From Methanomicrobiales archaeon (GTDB lineage Archaea; Halobacteriota; Methanomicrobia; Methanomicrobiales; Methanoculleaceae), in the NCBI GenBank assembly GCA_012511245.1, contig JAAZGM010000081.1:1-18445 (forward strand): a stretch of DNA of 18,445 nucleotides, in the 5' to 3' direction. The notes under the pieces are model-generated. The model was not told the DNA's origin. It saw only the letters and a program-made list of their open reading frames with translations, and ran no database searches. This document shows, one piece after another, positions 14,402-18,445 of the stretch. Numbering within the stretch: position 1 is the stretch's first letter; the number at the start of each line of letters is the position of its first letter. A program made the position numbers and the translations under genes.

Positions 14402-14863
14402 TTAATCCCTCCCTTCGGAGGCGCCGCAGACCTTCCCCCGGCGCTCCATATCAAGCAGGGCTTCCTTGATCGCCACGTCGGGAGAGAACCCGCCTATACC
14501 GGTCTTTGCGACGACACGGTGGCAGGGGATAACGAGGGGGGTTGGGTTTCTGGCCATCGCCGAACCGACCGCCCGGGGCGCGGTTCCGACTGCCAGGGCA
14601 ATATCGCCGTATGTGGCGGTCTCCCCGCAGGGGATCTCCCGGACAGCGCGGTAGATCCGCGCAAAGGTCGTGTCACCCTCGGTCGCGACACTCCGGAGGG
14701 AGGCGAGATCCGACGACCGCCCGGCGCAGTAGCGCAGGATCTCGCCCGGCACCGGACCGGGGATACCCTCCCGCGCGAAACGCGCCCGGTAGATGAGATC
14801 GTCCTGCCATGCGACGTGGACATACCAGAGGCCGAACCGGCACGAACCGGTCAGGATCGCCAT
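14402..14863 (-). CDS. ogt: Methylated-DNA--protein-cysteine methyltransferase (Ogt/MGMT)
   Basis: This suicide repair protein removes alkyl groups from O6-alkylguanine, transferring them to its own Cys. The 153-aa product has the active-site motif IPCHRVV with C114, the arginine finger R97 in TAPRAVG, and GIGGFS near 122-127, all in the order seen in functional enzymes. The N-terminal domain is short. The ATG at 14863 has a good ribosome site (GAGGTTGA) located within the end of the helicase gene, and the two genes overlap by 13 nt. Coupling to a repair-type helicase fits a role in DNA damage handling. Confidence 0.94.
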   Translation of the reverse strand: MAILTGSCRFGLWYVHVAWQDDLIYRARFAREGIPGPVPGEILRYCAGRSSDLASLRSVATEGDTTFARIYRAVREIPCGETATYGDIALAVGTAPRAVGSAMARNPTPLVIPCHRVVAKTGIGGFSPDVAIKEALLDMERRGKVCGASEGRD

Positions 14864-16869
14864 CTCTCAACCTCTTTCCGGAACTCTTCGATGGTGCATG
14901 CCGCCATCTCTTTCTGTATCCATGGCGGCAGCCCTGCGTGAACCCGGCGTTCCAGGAACCTCTTCTCCCCGATGACGAGTATACCCCTGTCCTCGGGCGT
15001 CCGGAGCACCCGGCCGAGCGCCTGCAGGGCACGGTTGACCGCCGGGAGGGTGTAACTGATGAACTCGCCCTCTTCGCCGAACTTCATCCGGAAGTAGTCG
15101 ATCACCATCCGGCGGACGCGGTTGAACGGCGCGAGCGGGAGGCCGATGACAAGCGCTCCTGCGAGCATCTCGCCGCGGTAGTCGAGGCCTTCACTCCACT
15201 TGCCGCCGCAGACCGCAAAGAGGATGCCTGAGCGGCCGGTTCCCGGGAGGGCCATGAACTCACGGAGCATCGCTGCCGAGGCAGCGGTATCCTTGGACTC
15301 GATATAGATCTGCTTTTTCCGGATCCGGGGAGTGCAGCGATCCGCAAAGGTGTTCAGGAGGTCGTACGAGGGAAAGTATATCGCAAGGTTCCCCGGAAGG
15401 CGGGCAAACGTGGTGATGTAGTCCTCGGTCCGCGCAAGGTTCTCCCTGTCCCGGCGCATCGAGTAGGCGGTGGTGATATCGGTTGAGCAGAGGATGCGGC
15501 GGTTCTCCGGGGGGAAGGAGTTCGGGAGCGATATCGTCGTGACGGGAAGATCGCCGAAGTAGTAGCGGTGGTAACTCTCGATGGGGGAGAGCGTCCCCGA
15601 TATCAGGACACAGCATGCGTGTGCCCGGGCGATATCCTGGAGTTTGGTGCTCGGGTCGATGTTTCGCACCTCAAGCGCCACGGCTCCGTCCTCCCCTTTG
15701 CGGTAGACCGTGAGGTAGGCCGGGTCGGCGGCGGAACGGAAGATCCGGTAGAAGAACTCGGTCAGCCGTTCGACCGCACTCTCCCGGAACTCGCCCGCCT
15801 GCATGTTCTTCTCGCGGATCCCTTCGCTGATCTTGAGGAGATCATCCACAATATCCTCGACGCTCCGGTAGAGTGTGCCGGAGAGGATCATCCGCTGGAA
15901 TATGGCGGGGTCGAACCAGTCCTCAAGCTCGTGCGAACCTTTGAGCGCCTCCATGAACCGGGTTATCTGCGGGAGGATCTGGACGATGGCGTCCGCCTGC
16001 GGCGAGCGGCGGCGGCCGGAGAGTTCGTGGCCCGCCTGCACGATGTCCCGCTCCTCGATCGTCACGCTCTCGATGCTCTGGACGGCGTCGCCGCAGTTGT
16101 GAGCCTCGTCGATGAGCAGCATGGCATCGTGCCCCTCGATCCCGAGCGATTGGTAGATCTGCTCGCGGATATCGTCATCGAAGAGGTGGTAGAAGTTCAC
16201 GAGCACCACATCGGCATCCCGGGCGGCGTGCATCATCGTATCATACGGGCAGATGTCGCCGCAGAACCCGGTGAGCTGGTCGGGCCAGATCATCTCGGTG
16301 CTCACCCGTTCGGCCCGGACGCGGAGGGCCGCCGACGGGATCATCTTCAGTCCCCCGTCCTCGGGCTCCACGAAGGATTTGCCGTGGATGAAGTAGGGGC
16401 AGATGAGCGGATGTTCGGGGTCCATCTTTCGGATCTGCTGTTTTATCTGCCGGTCGTTCGCCGGGACGAGCGATCCCTTCTGAGCCCGCTCCCGCATCAG
16501 CGCCGTCGAGAAGGATTTGACGCCCTCGCATCGCCGGTAGATGTCCCCCTCGCCCTTGAGCGGGCACATGCTGGACTTGCCGATGAGGTAGGCAAACTTG
16601 AGGCCGCCGCGCTTCTTCCGGATGAGCTCGAGCTCGCGCATGAACGTTGCAAGCTGGCTGATGGTCCGGACAGCGACGAGCACTTTACGACCCCGGCGTT
16701 CTGCAAGGAACGCGGAGACCACGCTCGACTTGCCGCTCCCGGTCGGTGCATCGATCATGGCGATGCCGCCGTCACGCGCGACGGTTGCGGCAACTTCAAG
16801 CATCTCCCGCTGATGTGGCCGGTACTCCCGGTAGGGGAACCAGTCGTCGAGGGTATCCATTGCATACAT
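14851..16869 (-). CDS. XPD/DinG-type Fe-S superfamily 2 DNA helicase
   Basis: The 672-aa ATP-dependent helicase probably unwinds DNA 5'-3' in repair or at stalled forks. A YRPHQREM segment near residue 17 acts as Q-like motif. Walker A is APTGSGKSS (41-49) and the DEAH box is LLIDEAHN (251-258). The C-terminal half has GTLSPIESY (motif III-like region), the segment GKWSEGLDYRGE and motif VI QALGRVLRT. Cysteines C102, C114, C157, C203 and C207 lie between motifs I and II, where XPD and DinG hold a 4Fe-4S cluster; four of them would suffice. ATGs at 16869 and 16860 are both possible starts and neither has a ribosome site. A TATA-like AAACTACATT at 16887-16896 would make the mRNA nearly leaderless. 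It leads a run with ogt, panE and mobA. XPD versus a DinG-like paralogue is not settled. Confidence 0.92.
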   Translation of the reverse strand: MYAMDTLDDWFPYREYRPHQREMLEVAATVARDGGIAMIDAPTGSGKSSVVSAFLAERRGRKVLVAVRTISQLATFMRELELIRKKRGGLKFAYLIGKSSMCPLKGEGDIYRRCEGVKSFSTALMRERAQKGSLVPANDRQIKQQIRKMDPEHPLICPYFIHGKSFVEPEDGGLKMIPSAALRVRAERVSTEMIWPDQLTGFCGDICPYDTMMHAARDADVVLVNFYHLFDDDIREQIYQSLGIEGHDAMLLIDEAHNCGDAVQSIESVTIEERDIVQAGHELSGRRRSPQADAIVQILPQITRFMEALKGSHELEDWFDPAIFQRMILSGTLYRSVEDIVDDLLKISEGIREKNMQAGEFRESAVERLTEFFYRIFRSAADPAYLTVYRKGEDGAVALEVRNIDPSTKLQDIARAHACCVLISGTLSPIESYHRYYFGDLPVTTISLPNSFPPENRRILCSTDITTAYSMRRDRENLARTEDYITTFARLPGNLAIYFPSYDLLNTFADRCTPRIRKKQIYIESKDTAASAAMLREFMALPGTGRSGILFAVCGGKWSEGLDYRGEMLAGALVIGLPLAPFNRVRRMVIDYFRMKFGEEGEFISYTLPAVNRALQALGRVLRTPEDRGILVIGEKRFLERRVHAGLPPWIQKEMAACTIEEFRKEVERWRS

Positions 16870-17049
16870 GGTCGACGGCTGGCATCAATGTAGTTTGGGT
16901 GCCCGGGGTGAAAGTGAAGCACGGATCTGCCCGGCATAACTCTGCTGTCTCCCGGGGGATCGTGGGGATATCGCTACTGGGGGTGGGGCCAACGGGGTCT
17001 CCCTCACCCGCGCCGGGACGATCGCTCGCGATAGCCGGGAGAGAGCCGT

Positions 17050-17093
17050 GCATGGCTCCCATCTCCGGGTCTCAATGGCCCATGGGAGCCTGC
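17050..17093. repeat. Strong intergenic hairpin
   Basis: GGCTCCCAT (17054-17062) pairs perfectly with ATGGGAGCC (17082-17090) around a 19-nt loop. Three further pairs (17050-17052 with 17091-17093) form if T17053 is bulged. No T-run follows on either strand, so it is not a simple terminator. Confidence 0.55.
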
Positions 17094-17198
17094 CCGGGAA
17101 CACCCAACGGTGCGCATATCATCGCTGGTTCCTTCCACAGGCGATTAAAACCTGCCTGATTGCCGGGTAAGCCCCGGAGAGAGGCCGGCGGCGAAAGT

Positions 17199-17239
17199 AT
17201 TATACTATTTACCGCACACTTCCCGAGTGAGGAAAGTAT
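17199..17239 (+). promoter_or_regulatory. Promoter and ribosome site of the DUF5654 gene
   Basis: ATTATACTA near 17199-17207 is a TATA-like box about 35-40 bp before the ATG at 17240. It predicts a short leader. That leader contains GTGAGG at 17227-17232, ending 7 nt before the ATG, which is a good Shine-Dalgarno site. Confidence 0.6.
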
Positions 17240-17488
17240 ATGTCCTTCAAGACTGAAGTCATCGAAAAGATAGCAGCCCTTGTCACGGCTGCATTCGGCC
17301 TGGTCGCCGCTCTTGCGTGGAACGGCGCCATTCAGGAGCTCTTCAAGCTCATCTTCGGGGATCAGAGCACGCTTGCTGCAATGTTTGTGTATGCCGTTGT
17401 CGTGACGATCATCGCGGTGCTCGCGGTTGTCATGATCGGCCGCGCCGCAGCAAAAGCAAAAGGAGAGGATGAAGCGGCAAAGACGTAG
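17240..17488 (+). CDS. DUF5654 family small membrane protein
   Basis: The 82-aa protein has two hydrophobic segments (about 10-28 and 44-67). They are joined by a loop containing LFKLIFGDQST, and the tail is charged (KAKGEDEAAKT). The pattern MSFKTEVIEKIAALVTAAFG followed by ALAWN matches DUF5654, small archaeal proteins of unknown function. The start is fixed by the ribosome site GTGAGG. Its own promoter and hairpin terminator make it a one-gene transcript. No partner is evident beyond the downstream metal transporter, and the link to that gene is only proximity. Confidence 0.85.
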   Translation: MSFKTEVIEKIAALVTAAFGLVAALAWNGAIQELFKLIFGDQSTLAAMFVYAVVVTIIAVLAVVMIGRAAAKAKGEDEAAKT

Positions 17489-17508
17489 ATCCCGATCATC
17501 CTCTTTTT
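17464..17508 (+). terminator. Hairpin and T-run terminator of the DUF5654 gene
   Basis: AGAGGATGA (17464-17472) pairs with TCATCCTCT (17496-17504) to form a perfect 9-bp stem, followed directly by a T5 run at 17504-17508. The left arm lies in the last codons of the gene and the stop codon (17486-17488) is within the loop. It resembles an intrinsic terminator. Confidence 0.6.
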
Positions 17509-17544
17509 CAGGTACAAGACCATGAACCCGGGTTTACCGATCCG

Positions 17545-18445
17545 ATGAACGGACATAACGGTCCAATGGAGCAGAACCGGACGGCGGATGGGCGGGATGC
17601 CGATCCGGGAGCACTCATATACACCGGGGGCTCCTCCACACAGCCGGTCACCATCACGGTCGTCGACTACGATGAGTCACACCTCGATGAGCGAACCTGC
17701 ACCAGGCCGGAGGATCTCCGGACACTCATCCTCCGTCCGACAATCACCTGGATCAACGTCGACGGCATCCACGACGCCGGGATCATCGAGGCCGTCGGAG
17801 ATGTTGCCGGGATACATCCGCTGACGGTCGAAGACATTGCAAACATCAGCCAGCGCCCGAAGATCGAGGATTACGGCGACTACCTCTACGTTGCGGTACG
17901 GGCATATTCTCCCGACAGCGACGGATTCGAGAGCGAACAGGTGAGCCTTATCCTCGGCAGAGGCTATGTCATATCATTCCTGGAACGGCCGGACGATCCC
18001 TTTCTCCGCATCCGTGAGCGCCTCCGCACAGGCTCCGGACGGCTCCGGGCCTCTGGGGCGGATCATCTCTTCTACTCCCTGCTGGATGCCATCGTCGATG
18101 GATATTTCGCGGTGATCGAGGATTTCGGGGATCGTATCGAGGAGGTTGAAGAGGTGGTGGTGGTAGAACCCGACCGCGATACCCTGCAGTCGATCTACGC
18201 CCTGAAACGATCACTGGTTCTGCTCCGGCGATCGGCCTGGCCGCTCCGCGATGTGATGGTGGAGCTCGAACGAGGCGACTCGCCCCTGATCCATGACACG
18301 ACACACGCCTACCTCCGGGATGTCTACGACCACGTCATCCAGGTTGCCGAGGCGGTGGAGATCTACCGTGAGGCGATCACCGGAACCCTCGACGTCTATC
18401 TCTCAAGCCAGAGCAATCAGATGAACGAGATCATGAAGATCCTCA
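17545..18445 (+). CDS. corA: CorA-type divalent metal ion transporter, N-terminal part (runs off the window)
   Basis: An open frame of 300 codons with no stop extends past the window end. Its translation matches the cytosolic domain of CorA Mg2+ transporters: WINVDGIHD near residue 73, then GIHPLTVEDIANISQRPKIEDYGDYLYV (about 92-119), which is the family hallmark. It continues into the helical stalk, with DRIEEVEEVV, LKRSLVLLRRSAWPLRDVM and, near the edge, SSQSNQMNEIMKIL. The membrane segments and GMN signature would lie beyond 18445 and cannot be checked. ATGs at 17545 and 17566 are both possible starts; neither has a clear ribosome site. The first 40 residues are polar and variable. It could also be a CorA paralogue for Co2+ or Ni2+. 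Confidence 0.92.
   Translation, partial: MNGHNGPMEQNRTADGRDADPGALIYTGGSSTQPVTITVVDYDESHLDERTCTRPEDLRTLILRPTITWINVDGIHDAGIIEAVGDVAGIHPLTVEDIANISQRPKIEDYGDYLYVAVRAYSPDSDGFESEQVSLILGRGYVISFLERPDDPFLRIRERLRTGSGRLRASGADHLFYSLLDAIVDGYFAVIEDFGDRIEEVEEVVVVEPDRDTLQSIYALKRSLVLLRRSAWPLRDVMVELERGDSPLIHDTTHAYLRDVYDHVIQVAEAVEIYREAITGTLDVYLSSQSNQMNEIMKIL

Larger units (their letters stand above)
16870..17239. other. 370-nt noncoding region between divergent genes
   Basis: This stretch separates the divergent helicase and DUF5654 genes. It holds the two promoters at its ends and a strong hairpin at 17050-17093. I see no plausible coding sequence; the plus-strand frame crossing it starts inside the helicase and has shadow-like composition. 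No tRNA cloverleaf or rRNA match is visible. GC-rich stretches with alternative pairings suggest structure, but I cannot assign an RNA family. Confidence 0.45.

Noticed and set aside
15568..16893. 441-codon open frame antisense to the helicase
   Set aside because: It mirrors an intact Fe-S helicase and has no recognisable motif or ribosome site.
16746..17159. 137-codon plus-strand frame reaching into the 370-nt spacer
   Set aside because: It starts antisense inside the helicase and has no ribosome site. Its translation is low-complexity and it ends before the DUF5654 promoter.
17227..17240. GAGGAAAGT resembling the conserved start of RNase P RNA
   Set aside because: It is the ribosome binding site of the DUF5654 gene. 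The downstream bases code for that protein and no other RNase P elements are visible.
1..18445. CRISPR array, IS element, prophage, tRNA or toxin-antitoxin module
   Set aside because: I looked for direct repeats with spacers, transposase motifs, cloverleaf structures and paired small genes and found none.

Overview
The window looks like chromosomal DNA of a methanogenic archaeon of the Methanomicrobiales, most likely Methanoculleus or a close relative. The base composition is GC-rich. Promoters have archaeal TATA boxes about 26 bp before the inferred transcript start, and several of the transcripts appear leaderless. The gene content is archaeal: IorAB, a family B DNA polymerase with all exonuclease and polymerase motifs, PyrDK, an Fe-S XPD/DinG-type helicase, MobA and a DUF5654 protein. 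The genus is inferred from the style of the proteins, not from a database match.

Layout. (1) 74-2427 (+): iorA-iorB, indolepyruvate:ferredoxin oxidoreductase, with a 4-nt ATGA overlap, then an oligo-T terminator. (2) 2516-3853 (+): an Rsm22/METTL17-like methyltransferase-fold protein with four candidate Fe-S cysteines. Its stop codon touches the stop codon of a convergent bactofilin-like repeat and membrane protein (3854-4834, -). (3) 4952-5584 (-): a 210-aa protein with a possible inactive S24/S26-type beta domain, divergent from a 137-aa protein with a weak Mrr-like pattern (5783-6196, +). (4) 6218-9530 (-): malate dehydrogenase and DNA polymerase B, overlapping by 8 nt. (5) 9723-11367 (+): pyrD-pyrK, the NAD-linked dihydroorotate dehydrogenase, also overlapping by 8 nt and with a leaderless-type promoter. 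(6) 11379-12596 (-): a secreted or anchored seven-bladed beta-propeller with a strong TATA box and a palindrome between the TATA box and the start. (7) 12819-16869 (-): a four-gene run of helicase, O6-alkylguanine-DNA methyltransferase, ketopantoate reductase-like protein and MobA. (8) 16870-17239: 370 nt of noncoding DNA containing a strong hairpin. (9) 17240-17488 (+): DUF5654 protein, and 17545-end (+): a CorA-type metal transporter cut off by the window edge.

Most of the window is housekeeping metabolism: amino-acid oxidation that yields reduced ferredoxin, pyrimidine synthesis, CoA and molybdopterin cofactor supply, replication and repair. I see no insertion sequence, CRISPR array, tRNA, rRNA, prophage or toxin-antitoxin module. 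I also see no obvious new defence or biosynthetic system. The points most worth a second look are the stop-codon hairpin terminators, the mdh-polB coupling, the two small uncharacterised proteins at 4952-6196, the structured 370-nt intergenic region, and a strong excess of GATATC.
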